Shown: in pieces, positions 16,916-25,132 of the stretch | How the letters are laid out: each line of letters opens with the position of its first letter | How positions within the stretch are numbered: the stretch's first letter is position 1 | NCBI GenBank assembly: GCA_002320665.1 | Contig: DCKO01000026.1 | Span: forward strand, 1 to 39,730 | DNA: 39,730 nt | Origin: Micavibrio sp. UBA1672 | GTDB lineage: Bacteria; Pseudomonadota; Alphaproteobacteria; Micavibrionales; Micavibrionaceae | Reading direction: 5' to 3' | Notes under the pieces: model-generated | What the model was told of the DNA's origin: nothing | Databases searched by the model: none | The model's input: only the letters and a program-made list of their open reading frames with translations | Made by a program: the position numbers and the translations under genes

Positions 16916-18055
16916 CTACCCTCCGCGCTGTTGAGCCAGCATCCGCGCTTTCACCAGAAACTTCAAGAAAAAGTTTAGCTCCTCTACATCCTCGGCTACA
17001 AGAAGCGACATAGTTTTTTCTTCACCTGCAGGTGTAATAATTTTTACTGTTCCGACTTCTTGCCCTTTTGATAAAGGTGCGACCAATGGTGAATTGTACT
17101 CTAAACTGACATCCAGTTTTTTCTGATATAAGGATGGTACTGTCAGTATAAGATTATCGGCAGGGATAAGAGGCACGTTTAAGCTTGCGCCCATTGTTAC
17201 TTTGGCTTTTTCAATAGGCTTTTGATTTTTAAATAAGGTGATATTTTTGAAAGAATTCAAAGCCCATTGCAACAAGCGCACAGATTCTTCCTTACGGTGT
17301 TTATTGCTCTCCATGCCATTTAAGACCATAACCACACGGCGACCATCTTTTTCGCCTGAACCAATTAAACCATAGCCGCCATCTTCTGTATGGCCCGTTT
17401 TTATTCCATCTGCCCCGATATCACGATAGAGCAGAGGGTTGCGGTTTTGCTGCGTTATATCGTGATAAGTAAATTCTTTTTCTGCATAATATTTATAATA
17501 ATCAGGAAAGTTTTTAATCATCGCCATTGCCAAGGTAGCCAGATCGCGCGCAGTTGAATAATGATCAGGATCAGGCCAGCCACTTGCATTCATGAAATGG
17601 CTATTATTCATACCTAGCTCTTTGGCCTTTTCATTCAGAGCTTGTGCAAAAGCTTCTTCTGATCCTGCTAGACCTTCTGCCAAGACAATTGTCGCATCAT
17701 TACCGGATTGTACAATCACGCCGCGGATCAAATCCTCGACTTTCACTTTTTTGCCCACCGGCACAAACATCTTGGAGCCTTGTTTTTTCCAAGCTTTTTC
17801 ACTGACGACGAATTCATCATCCAGATTAATATCTCCGCGTTTAAGAGCCTCAAAAACAAGGTACATCGTCATAACCTTGCTCATTGATGAGGTTGGCATT
17901 CTTTCATCTGCATTATGTTCAAAAAGAATGTTACCAGTATCAAAATCAATAATGATGGCTTGTTTGGCTGTTGTATCTTGTGCATAGGCTTGTAATGGCG
18001 AAATCACCAGACATAAAAAAATAAGGAACGTATATTGTATTGCTCTATTAAACAT
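16916..18055 (-). CDS. dacC: D-alanyl-D-alanine carboxypeptidase (DacC/PBP5-6 family)
   Basis: A periplasmic penicillin-binding protein (379 aa) that trims the terminal D-Ala from peptidoglycan pentapeptides. A signal peptide covers residues 1-25 (FLIFLCLVISPLQAYA). All three active-site motifs are present: SSMSK (SxxK), SGND (SxN) and IKTGHT (KTG). The C-terminal PBP5-type beta domain follows, and the last 25 residues (EELNFFLKFLVKARMLAQQ) form the amphipathic helix that anchors these enzymes to the inner-membrane surface. The gene sits between rlpA and tmk, the usual arrangement. Confidence 0.95.
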   Translation of the reverse strand: MFNRAIQYTFLIFLCLVISPLQAYAQDTTAKQAIIIDFDTGNILFEHNADERMPTSSMSKVMTMYLVFEALKRGDINLDDEFVVSEKAWKKQGSKMFVPVGKKVKVEDLIRGVIVQSGNDATIVLAEGLAGSEEAFAQALNEKAKELGMNNSHFMNASGWPDPDHYSTARDLATLAMAMIKNFPDYYKYYAEKEFTYHDITQQNRNPLLYRDIGADGIKTGHTEDGGYGLIGSGEKDGRRVVMVLNGMESNKHRKEESVRLLQWALNSFKNITLFKNQKPIEKAKVTMGASLNVPLIPADNLILTVPSLYQKKLDVSLEYNSPLVAPLSKGQEVGTVKIITPAGEEKTMSLLVAEDVEELNFFLKFLVKARMLAQQRGG

Positions 18056-18074
18056 TATCTAAGAAACCGTTTTT

Positions 18075-19034
18075 TTAATCTACTATGATAATGGCTCGGC
18101 TATGGCCATCATTCAAGACCTTATCGAGTAATTTATCGGCACTGGCAATTGTATCAGCCCTGAAACGTACGCGGTAATAGTCCTGTCCGCCAACATTCGC
18201 CGGTTGGATTAAAGGCGGTGCATAACCTTGATTGCGCAAGGCGCTGGAAAATTTCATGGCATTTTCGCGTGTTGAGAAAGAAGCCATCTGCACATAAATA
18301 CTGGTTGGTTGCACGGCTTGCTCCGAGATCACAGGATCAGGATAAAAGACACCGCCTTTTTGATGTCCTGGAATTGCTCTAGGAGCTGGTGTTTGTAGAG
18401 ATGCCGTTTGATAAGTGGCTGGTTTTTGACTTGGGGTGACTGTGGGTTGGTAAGCTGTTCTTGCAGGCGCTTGATAGTTTGGTCTGTTCATAGCGACTTC
18501 CATACCGCGAGTATCCTGTCCGTCCTGAGCAGCTTTTGCCACCATGCGGCTTTCGGGTTCTAGAACCTGTACGCGAACTTTGGCAGTACCCTGATTTCTA
18601 AAGCCTAATAACTCAGCAGAACGCTTAGACATGTCAATGATGCGGCCATGCGCATAAGGCCCACGGTCATTCACACGCACAATCAAAGACTTGCCATTTT
18701 CAAGATTAGTCACACGAACGATACTGGGTAAAGGCAATGTTTTGTGTGCCGCGGTCAGCTCATTTTCATCAAAAATCTCGCCATTCGCGGTTTTTTTGCC
18801 GTGAAAATTGGGCCCATACCAAGACGCTATGCCCGTTTTATCATATCTGTAATCGACAGAAGGATAATAACGCTTACCTTTGATAACATAAGGCGACCCC
18901 ACCTTATAATAGCCTTTACTTCGTGGTGGTGACCCAGAAAGTTTTTTACCAAAATGAGAGGCAAGTTCAATTTTGGCGCAGCCTGATAAAGCTGGCACAG
19001 CGAATATTAAAATGATTAAAGACAGTTTTTTCAT
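18075..19034 (-). CDS. rlpA: Septal-ring lytic transglycosylase RlpA-like lipoprotein
   Basis: A 319-aa outer-membrane or periplasmic lipoprotein with a lipobox at LSGC (Cys19). The double-psi beta-barrel RlpA domain spans about residues 65-155: GIASWYGPNFHGKKTANGE, TAAHKTLPLP and VRVNDRGPYAHGRIIDMS, including the catalytic-type Asp in NDRGP. A Pro/Gln-rich linker (about 170-235) leads to a C-terminal SPOR domain (IYVQMASFSTRENA...), which binds denuded glycan strands at the division site. The neighbours dacC and a lytic transglycosylase support a cell-wall cluster. Confidence 0.95.
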   Translation of the reverse strand: MKKLSLIILIFAVPALSGCAKIELASHFGKKLSGSPPRSKGYYKVGSPYVIKGKRYYPSVDYRYDKTGIASWYGPNFHGKKTANGEIFDENELTAAHKTLPLPSIVRVTNLENGKSLIVRVNDRGPYAHGRIIDMSKRSAELLGFRNQGTAKVRVQVLEPESRMVAKAAQDGQDTRGMEVAMNRPNYQAPARTAYQPTVTPSQKPATYQTASLQTPAPRAIPGHQKGGVFYPDPVISEQAVQPTSIYVQMASFSTRENAMKFSSALRNQGYAPPLIQPANVGGQDYYRVRFRADTIASADKLLDKVLNDGHSRAIIIVD

Positions 19035-19054
19035 TGTTACTCTATATGTTTCGT

Positions 19055-20026
19055 TTACTGGGCAATTGCATCTGCGAGCAGTCCAACCGAAGTCGCAAAG
19101 TACGTTGATTTATTCCACTTCATAATTACGCGGTAATTATCATACACCAGATAAGCTGGGCCATTTATGCCATCAGGCGTAACAATAGAAGCTTTCATGC
19201 CGGCGACCACAGGAATAGGATTTCCGTTAGGAAGTATTACCCCGATTTTTTTCCAAGCCGCCAAAGTCTTTTTTGTGCCCAGACCAATATCTTCCTCACT
19301 GTAACGGTTTGGAGAAGGTAATTTCACGGCACGTCCCCAGCGCTCATCTTCCTTCCAGCCACTTGAACTCAAGTAATTTGCAGTTGATGCAAAGACATCA
19401 GGAAGGCTGCTCCAAATATCACGTTTACCATCACCATTTCCATCAACCGCATAGGCATGAAAGCTGCTGGGCATAAATTGATTTTGTCCCATAGCACCTG
19501 CCCATGAGCCCTTCATATTCTGATGGGTAATATGGCCAGCATCTATAATTTTGAGGGCATTTATCAGTTCCTTCCTGAAAAAAGAACTACGCCGCCCATC
19601 ATGCGCTAACGTAGAAAGTGCTTCGACAACACCAAATCCCCCAGTATTATTGCCGTAGCTGGTCTCTATTCCCCAAAGCGCTACAATATAGGGGGCAGGA
19701 ACACCATATTTTTTTGCTGCTTCATCCAAAAGCGTGCGATGTTTTTTATAAAGCTTTCGGCCTTGTGCAATGCGCGCATCACTGATTACACGCTGCTGGT
19801 ATTTGGCGAAGGTCATTGTGCCTTCAGGCTGTTTACGGTCCAGCTCTATAATTCTGGGAATAGGCTTTACACCTGTAAAGGCCTGATTGACAGTTTGCTC
19901 TGATATGCCTTTGCTGATGGCTTCCTTTTTAAAATCTGCCAGCCAGTTTTGAAAAGATTCAGCAGCAAAGACACTTTGTGGCAATGCCAGTGTGGTTAGA
20001 GCAATAGCCCAGAAAAATCTTTTCAT
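19055..20026 (-). CDS. mltB: Lytic murein transglycosylase, MltB family
   Basis: A 323-aa MltB-type (SLT_2/GH103) lytic transglycosylase that cleaves peptidoglycan between MurNAc and GlcNAc to give anhydro ends. Residues 1-21 form a signal peptide ending FAAES, with no lipobox, so it is soluble in the periplasm. The catalytic glutamate is in ALWGIETSYGN, and the family motifs GSWAGAMGQNQFMPSSF and DGNGDGKRDIW are intact. There is no C-terminal peptidoglycan-binding domain. It starts 28 bases before the rlpA region and continues the envelope operon. Confidence 0.93.
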   Translation of the reverse strand: MKRFFWAIALTTLALPQSVFAAESFQNWLADFKKEAISKGISEQTVNQAFTGVKPIPRIIELDRKQPEGTMTFAKYQQRVISDARIAQGRKLYKKHRTLLDEAAKKYGVPAPYIVALWGIETSYGNNTGGFGVVEALSTLAHDGRRSSFFRKELINALKIIDAGHITHQNMKGSWAGAMGQNQFMPSSFHAYAVDGNGDGKRDIWSSLPDVFASTANYLSSSGWKEDERWGRAVKLPSPNRYSEEDIGLGTKKTLAAWKKIGVILPNGNPIPVVAGMKASIVTPDGINGPAYLVYDNYRVIMKWNKSTYFATSVGLLADAIAQ

Positions 20027-20036
20027 TTAGCACTCC

Positions 20037-20474
20037 TTAGTCTTGGCCTAGTTCATCATGTTTGTATAGTCTGTTCATTATCTCGAAGATAAAAGCTGTG
20101 CTCCAACCAAACAAGATAAAACCGTTTGCGGATTGAAAAGAACTCACAAGTCTCCATTTTTCATCAAGGACGACATCACCAAATCCCACAGTTGTGAAAG
20201 TTGATGTTGAAAAATACAAGGCCGCTTCAAGATTATGAAATTCGCCAACAGAAATATAAAAGATAGCCCAAAGCCATATTTGTAGAATATGCGCAGCAAA
20301 AGTGCCTAAAACAGCAATTGTCAACATTGGTACTTTCCAGCCACGGCCAAAGCGTAACCGCGCGGGGTTGCTATATGTTTCAATGTAATAAATCAAACGG
20401 TCAAGAACTACGGCATGAATGACCACCGTAATACAAATTAGAACCGTGCCTACAATCAATTGTGAAAAAAACAT
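20037..20474 (-). CDS. Small potassium-channel (Ion_trans_2) protein
   Basis: A 145-aa membrane protein with hydrophobic segments near residues 5-28, 50-75 and 110-130. Before the last helix it has the pore signature STSTFTTVGFGD, a TVGFG variant of the potassium selectivity filter. It resembles two-helix ion channels lacking a voltage sensor or cytoplasmic RCK domain. The first gene of the minus-strand run at 11879-20474, divergent from greA with a 171-base gap. Ion selectivity and gating are inferred. Confidence 0.85.
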   Translation of the reverse strand: MFFSQLIVGTVLICITVVIHAVVLDRLIYYIETYSNPARLRFGRGWKVPMLTIAVLGTFAAHILQIWLWAIFYISVGEFHNLEAALYFSTSTFTTVGFGDVVLDEKWRLVSSFQSANGFILFGWSTAFIFEIMNRLYKHDELGQD

Positions 20475-20558
20475 CAGAACAACACCTTCGCATTATCTTA
20501 GCGTGGCACGCTTCATAAAAACATAGAAAAAAACCTTTCCTCACAAGAAAAGGCACAC

Positions 20559-20616
20559 TATACTGATTGATATATGTGATCCCGCTCTTACTTTAATAAG
20601 GCGGGTCTTATTTTTT
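20559..20616 (+). promoter_or_regulatory. greA leader: candidate -10 box and terminator-like hairpin
   Basis: TATACT at 20559-20564 is a good -10 box, without a convincing -35 element 17 bases upstream. About 10 bases past the expected transcription start, CCCGCTCTTA (20581-20590) pairs with TAAGGCGGG (20597-20605), followed by a T-rich run at 20606-20616. This looks like an intrinsic terminator inside the greA leader, 30 bases before the greA start. The upstream gene points away, so it cannot be that gene's terminator. Confidence 0.6.
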
Positions 20617-20645
20617 CTTAACAAGCTATTGTAAAAGGTGAGAAG

Positions 20646-21119
20646 ATGGAAAAAATTCCTCTGACCAAGGACGGTTTTGAAAAATTAAAAGCAGAGCTTA
20701 ATGACCTTAAGACTGTGCAACGCCCGAATGTTATTCAGGCGATTGCAGAAGCGCGTGAACATGGTGATTTATCAGAAAACGCCGAATATCATGCTGCGCG
20801 TGAACAGCAAAGCTTTATTGAAGGTCGCATTCAGGAGCTTGAGGCTGTGACCGGACGTGCGCAAGTGATTGATCCCTCAACAATGGATGGTGATACAGTT
20901 AAGTTCGGCGCGACGGTTACGATTGTCGATGAAGAAACAGATGAGGAAGAAACTTACCAAATTGTTGGCGAGCACGAATCCGACATGGAAAATGGTAAGC
21001 TCTCTATCGGTGCGCCAGTTGCACGCGCCTTGATTGGTAAGGCTGAGGGCGATTCGGTCACAGTAAAAACGCCTAAAGGTGCTAAGGATTATGAAATCCT
21101 GTGCGTTAAATATAAATAA
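20646..21119 (+). CDS. greA: Transcription elongation factor GreA
   Basis: GreA (157 aa), which rescues backtracked RNA polymerase by stimulating transcript cleavage. The N-terminal antiparallel coiled coil (residues 1-75) carries the acidic tip in AREHGDLSENAEYHAAREQQ (Asp and Glu that coordinate the catalytic Mg in RNA polymerase). The C-terminal FKBP-like domain contains ITFGA-type and LSIGAPVARALIGK motifs. AAGGTGAG precedes ATG 20646. It has a terminator-like leader and is convergent with a small orphan gene. Confidence 0.97.
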   Translation: MEKIPLTKDGFEKLKAELNDLKTVQRPNVIQAIAEAREHGDLSENAEYHAAREQQSFIEGRIQELEAVTGRAQVIDPSTMDGDTVKFGATVTIVDEETDEEETYQIVGEHESDMENGKLSIGAPVARALIGKAEGDSVTVKTPKGAKDYEILCVKYK

Positions 21120-21130
21120 TCTTTATGGAT

Positions 21131-21379
21131 TTAAACCAATTGATTGAGGCGCTCTACATCAGAGGATAGCGTAAGCGTGTCACTGTCTTTCAGAGCCTGA
21201 GAGGCTTCCTGCGCGGCATAAGATGCTTCTGACAGTGAAATAGCTTCATCGGAAATCTTTACTTGATCAGCACTGCGGCTATCAGACGATTTTTGTTTTT
21301 CTTCCGTTTCATTTGAACTTTTCTTGGTGGCAGAAGAAATCTGCTGCACCTGAGAGATGTTATTAACCGGATCAACCAT
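21131..21379 (-). CDS. Small Ser/Gln-rich hypothetical protein
   Basis: An 82-aa protein with no recognised domain. It is polar and Ser-rich in the first half, then helical (ISDEAISLSEASYAAQEASQ) and likely disordered when free. The segment ADQVKISDEAISLSEA weakly recalls FlgM anti-sigma factors or flagellar-associated peptides, but not enough to name it. CAGGGGAA lies about 7 bases before ATG 21379, which supports a real gene. Its stop is 11 bases from the end of greA, on the opposite strand. Confidence 0.55.
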   Translation of the reverse strand: MVDPVNNISQVQQISSATKKSSNETEEKQKSSDSRSADQVKISDEAISLSEASYAAQEASQALKDSDTLTLSSDVERLNQLV

Positions 21380-21470
21380 TTATCTATTCCCCTGTAAAAA
21401 AAACTCAGTAATTTCAACACCATAGTTATGACAAAGTTATTATGGCATATTACAGTGTTTTTGTTAAATT

Positions 21471-22274
21471 TTATCTAAGATATTTTGTTCGTATAAATAA
21501 ACGCAAAATCTTGAATGCGGGTGTAACTTGTACTTTGGAACTAAAAACATCAAATTTTTGTCCCTGTATCTGTTTAAAGTATATGTCAGCAAGAATATTC
21601 GATGATTTTAGCAAAATATGGTTGGTTTTTAGGCTCCTTGGACGACTTTTTACAATACTCTCCACGATACTGGCTGTTTCTTTGGTTTTTTGGAATGAAA
21701 ATAGTTCATCTTTGCTAATACCAGTCTCTTTTAGTAGATTTTCTGGTAAATATGCTCTGCCCTGTTTTGCATGATGCGGCACTGACCGAAGTAATCCGGC
21801 AATAGAATAATTTATCGCTATGTCTTGCACACCTTCATTATCAGGTTTTCCCCCCGCAATTATGATTGCCAAGCGCATTAAAGGTGTGCATGTAAAATCA
21901 CAATAATTTACAAACCCTTTCATATCTGATGGCAAGACATTTTCCAGATCAAATTCACGGGCATAAATCAGATCATGAAAGTACTTTTGGGGTAGGTTAT
22001 ACTCTTTTATTGCGCTATTTAGTGCGGTCAGAACTTCATGGCCTTGGGTAAGATTACCATCATAGATTTTGACAATTTCATCGCGCCACCACTGCAAGCG
22101 AATTAGCCCCAAAGTGCTTTCACTGACAACTTCCCGTGTTTTTGATATCTCATGGTTAAAAGCAAAGATCGCCCATAAAGCCTCACGGCAAGAAGCGTCA
22201 CAAAACAGGCTTAATAGAAACCGGTCAGGGTCGTTATTTTTTACGAATTCTCCGACATAAGAAAGTGACGTCAT
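21471..22274 (-). CDS. Squalene/phytoene synthase-fold protein, NDUFAF6-like
   Basis: A 267-aa protein of the squalene/phytoene synthase superfamily. The N-terminus DRFLLSLFCDASCREALWAI and the segment INYSIAGLLRSVPHHAKQGR followed by AYLPENLL match the NDUFAF6 branch, which assists complex I assembly in mitochondria. The D-x-x-x-D motifs that bind prenyl diphosphate in true synthases are absent (the first reads NHEISKTRE), so a catalytic role in carotenoid or hopanoid synthesis is unlikely. In many alphaproteobacteria this gene directly follows the NDUFAF3-like gene; here it lies about 3 kb away, with sodB and an orphan between. It is divergent from sodB. Confidence 0.75.
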   Translation of the reverse strand: MTSLSYVGEFVKNNDPDRFLLSLFCDASCREALWAIFAFNHEISKTREVVSESTLGLIRLQWWRDEIVKIYDGNLTQGHEVLTALNSAIKEYNLPQKYFHDLIYAREFDLENVLPSDMKGFVNYCDFTCTPLMRLAIIIAGGKPDNEGVQDIAINYSIAGLLRSVPHHAKQGRAYLPENLLKETGISKDELFSFQKTKETASIVESIVKSRPRSLKTNHILLKSSNILADIYFKQIQGQKFDVFSSKVQVTPAFKILRLFIRTKYLR

Positions 22275-22291
22275 ATTCTTTCATTTTAAAT

Positions 22292-22319
22292 TTGACACAG
22301 GATACAAAAACTTTAGGGT
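22292..22319 (+). promoter_or_regulatory. Candidate sodB promoter
   Basis: TTGACA at 22292-22297 is a perfect -35 match. TAGGGT at 22314-22319, 16 bases further on, is a weak -10 box. It lies in the 91-base divergent gap, about 50 bases before the sodB start and its AGGAGA ribosome site. Confidence 0.4.
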
Positions 22320-22365
22320 AAGCCCTATCAGTTTTTAAACACTTTGAGAAGCAGGAGAAATAACA

Positions 22366-22986
22366 ATGTCCGCCTTTGATCTTCCAGACCTACCATATGC
22401 TTATGATGCGCTTGATCCTTATATGTCTGCCGAGACATTAGAATATCACCATGACAAGCACCATAATGCCTATGTTGTGAAAGGTAATGAATTAATTGAG
22501 GGGTTACCTGATATGGGCAGTACTTTGGAAGAAGTCGTTGTGAATGCCTATAAACAAGGCAAGCAAGGCCTGTTTAATAATGTTGGCCAACACTGGAATC
22601 ACAAACTTTTCTGGAACTGGATGAAGCCTAATGGCGGCGGTGCACGCCCCGGCAATTTGGATGCTGCTATCACAGACAGCTTTGGGTCTTTTGATGCATT
22701 CCGCGAGAAATTCATACAAGGTGGTGTCGGTCAATTTGGTTCGGGCTGGGTATGGCTGATTACAGATGAAAACAACAAGCTTGATGTGATGGCTACACCA
22801 AACGGTGAGAACCCTCTGGTCCATGGAAAAACAGCAATTTTAGGCTGTGATGTATGGGAACACAGCTATTATATTGATTACCGCAACGCACGTCCAAAAT
22901 ACCTTGAGGCCTTTGTTGATAATCTTGTGAACTGGGAATTTGTCACGGAGCTTTACGAAAAAGGCCCTGTGAAGATTGCTGCTTAA
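22366..22986 (+). CDS. sodB: Superoxide dismutase, Fe type
   Basis: Fe/Mn-family superoxide dismutase (206 aa), which converts superoxide to H2O2 and O2 in the cytoplasm. All four metal ligands are seen: His in LEYHHDKHHNAYV, His in FNNVGQHWNHKLFW, and Asp and His in CDVWEHSYYIDYRN. The glutamine in the NNVGQHWNH segment, rather than Gly at that place, favours the iron form; metal choice still needs measurement. AGGAGA precedes ATG 22366. It has its own promoter and a terminator-like hairpin and is monocistronic. Confidence 0.95.
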   Translation: MSAFDLPDLPYAYDALDPYMSAETLEYHHDKHHNAYVVKGNELIEGLPDMGSTLEEVVVNAYKQGKQGLFNNVGQHWNHKLFWNWMKPNGGGARPGNLDAAITDSFGSFDAFREKFIQGGVGQFGSGWVWLITDENNKLDVMATPNGENPLVHGKTAILGCDVWEHSYYIDYRNARPKYLEAFVDNLVNWEFVTELYEKGPVKIAA

Positions 22987-23004
22987 ATTAGTTAAGAAAT
23001 TTTT

Positions 23005-23032
23005 AAAAGGGGCTAAATTTTAGCTCCTTTTT
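23005..23032 (+). terminator. Terminator-like hairpin between sodB and the convergent orphan
   Basis: AAAAGGGGCTAA pairs with TTAGCTCCTTTTT across a very short loop, with one G-T pair, giving a T-run for sodB on the plus strand. On the minus strand the stem is followed by TTTAAAAA, so it may act for both converging genes. Confidence 0.7.
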
Positions 23033-25059
23033 CAATTTTGATCTGGTATTTTAAAGCCCCCAAAAGCATCAGGGTTTTGGCAATATGGTGTATTAGCCAG
23101 CGCCGGATTGGTAGCGCACCGTTCATCGGCAACTGCTTTTGCTTTATCAACTTCTGCCTGAATACCTTCTGGTGCAAGTTCGGTCATAATATATGAAACC
23201 CGCTCTTGGACAGCTGCCATTTGTTGTTCAGTAAATTGATCAACATCAACATGATGCCCTAGATGTTGCGTTGTATCGCATACATCCTTGACCAATTGCT
23301 CTTTTGTACGACCATCAGCAATTTGATCCAAAACCTGACAAGCCTGATATTGCTCGATGATTGCCTGCTGAACTTGCTGCTTCTGCTCGGCGTTCAAGCC
23401 TAATCTTGGATCAGATAATTGCTCACCTACTGCTTGAGTAAAGGCAGCATTGACATCAATCTTATTCATATGAGGTTGTAATTCCTGAATTACATTATCA
23501 AAGTTACCGGAATTAACAGCTTGCTGTAATCTGGCAGCATCTGGCGGTAAGTTTTGTTGAGCCAATTGCTGGTATTGTGCCATCTGATCGGGTGATACCC
23601 GCCCCCAATCTTGCGCTAACGCTTCGCGGATTTGATCTGCATTAGCCGCATTTGGATCAGCTGCCAGTTGCTGTTCTAATTGTGCTTTTGTTAAGGCAAT
23701 AGCATCATTCATACCAGCCGCAAATTGCTCTGCCGAGATCATCTTTTGACGCGGGTCTTCTACTTCTGGTTCATCCGGTTGTACCCAAACTCCCTCAGAA
23801 TTCACACCATGCTCTTGCTGTAACTTTGCTCTTTCAAGTGCTAGACGATCTTCAAGAGAAACCTCGGGCTGAACTGCTTCTTGTTCAGGCTGTACATCGT
23901 TTTCTGTAACTGGATCAACTATGCCAAGCTGATCCTTAAGCTTATCCAGCTGCTTTTCAAAACCAGCGCGCGCAGGGTGACCTTCTGGAATTGCTGCAAG
24001 CTGCACCTTTAACCTATCAAGTTGATTTTGCTGAAATTCGCTAATATTTGCCTGATAATTTTGTCCACCAGCAGTTCTTTCCTCAAGAGTCTGCCGTCTT
24101 TGTGGTGTCGTTTGTTGTATAGGCCTGCCTGGATATCTCTCTGCGTCTGAAGTCTGCTCTGCTGCTGGATTAAACTCCACTGGAGGTCCGCCTTCAAAGG
24201 ATATACGCGCTTCAGTCATAACATAATCAGAACTCATTAATGCTGACGGTTCACCAACACCTTGTTTAGTCATGGTACGTAATACTAAATGAGCATCACG
24301 AGCTTCATTGGTCATATAATCGGAATCCTGCTGTGAAGGCTGTGTCGCAGCATTTGTTTGCTCCATGACAGGAACGCGTTCATAGCCGATTAATAACTGA
24401 TCTTTTTGTAAAACCATTCCCTCAGAGATATCCACCCCTTCACCAGCTTTCACGAGTGCCGATTGAACACGACGACGTTCTCCATCACCCAGCGACCCAA
24501 GTGTTTCTTTTAATGCATTAGCAGTGACATCATTCCCAGCCTCTTCGGCTTGCTTGATACCGTCCTCCAGAGCATTTGCCGCATTAACTGTATTTGGGTC
24601 CATATAAGCATCATCAGAAGGGTCATTGGGATCACCTTCCCAATAATCGTGCATAGCTTTGCTAGAATCCACAATAACGGCAGAGCCATCTTGTTGAATC
24701 TTAACATAAACTTCCTGCACCTGATCTTCAGGAATGCGCACTCCAGTATCGGTATTTTGATAGACAACTTCGCCTGTATTAACAAACTCATTAGGCGTTT
24801 GCCATAAATTTTGACGCCATTGATCAATATCATTATAGTCAAGCAGTACAAAATCAGAGTTTTGACGTTCTATATCTGCAGTAACAGCAAAATACTTTGT
24901 TTCGCCGTCATTACCCTCAACCTGAAGGACAAATGGCTTTCCATCTTCTGTCTCTAAAAGGAATTCTGGATAAGGATATCTCTCAAGCTGACGCTCATCG
25001 CGTTGCTTCGCGGCCAGTTGCTCTAAAACCTCTACTTCGATTGGCGGTAAATCAGCCAT
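23032..25059 (-). CDS. Large Gln-rich orphan protein (675 aa)
   Basis: No family recognised. There is no signal peptide and no membrane segment. The N-terminal part (1-230) is acidic with beta-like stretches (EFLLETEDGKPFVLQVEG). Residues 245-285 hold a short duplicated motif, SDYMTNEAR and SDYVMTEAR, 31 residues apart. The region from about 330 on is rich in Gln, Ala and Glu with long predicted helices and likely coiled coils; the last 120 residues contain four of the few cysteines. It sits between the convergent sodB and the NDUFAF3-like gene, where related genomes usually have only the NDUFAF pair. Base composition does not differ noticeably from its neighbours. It may be a scaffold or an effector-like protein; no function is proposed. 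Confidence 0.7.
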   Translation of the reverse strand: MADLPPIEVEVLEQLAAKQRDERQLERYPYPEFLLETEDGKPFVLQVEGNDGETKYFAVTADIERQNSDFVLLDYNDIDQWRQNLWQTPNEFVNTGEVVYQNTDTGVRIPEDQVQEVYVKIQQDGSAVIVDSSKAMHDYWEGDPNDPSDDAYMDPNTVNAANALEDGIKQAEEAGNDVTANALKETLGSLGDGERRRVQSALVKAGEGVDISEGMVLQKDQLLIGYERVPVMEQTNAATQPSQQDSDYMTNEARDAHLVLRTMTKQGVGEPSALMSSDYVMTEARISFEGGPPVEFNPAAEQTSDAERYPGRPIQQTTPQRRQTLEERTAGGQNYQANISEFQQNQLDRLKVQLAAIPEGHPARAGFEKQLDKLKDQLGIVDPVTENDVQPEQEAVQPEVSLEDRLALERAKLQQEHGVNSEGVWVQPDEPEVEDPRQKMISAEQFAAGMNDAIALTKAQLEQQLAADPNAANADQIREALAQDWGRVSPDQMAQYQQLAQQNLPPDAARLQQAVNSGNFDNVIQELQPHMNKIDVNAAFTQAVGEQLSDPRLGLNAEQKQQVQQAIIEQYQACQVLDQIADGRTKEQLVKDVCDTTQHLGHHVDVDQFTEQQMAAVQERVSYIMTELAPEGIQAEVDKAKAVADERCATNPALANTPYCQNPDAFGGFKIPDQN

Positions 25060-25132
25060 AATTCAACCCTAATTTTATTACTATTTTTCTTATTGCTTAG
25101 AATAGCAAAAAAAATATAAATATGACAAGTTT

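Noticed and set aside
21471..22274. Phytoene or squalene synthase for carotenoids/hopanoids
   Set aside because: The aspartate-rich diphosphate motifs are missing and the sequence fits the NDUFAF6 branch better; no other terpenoid gene is nearby.
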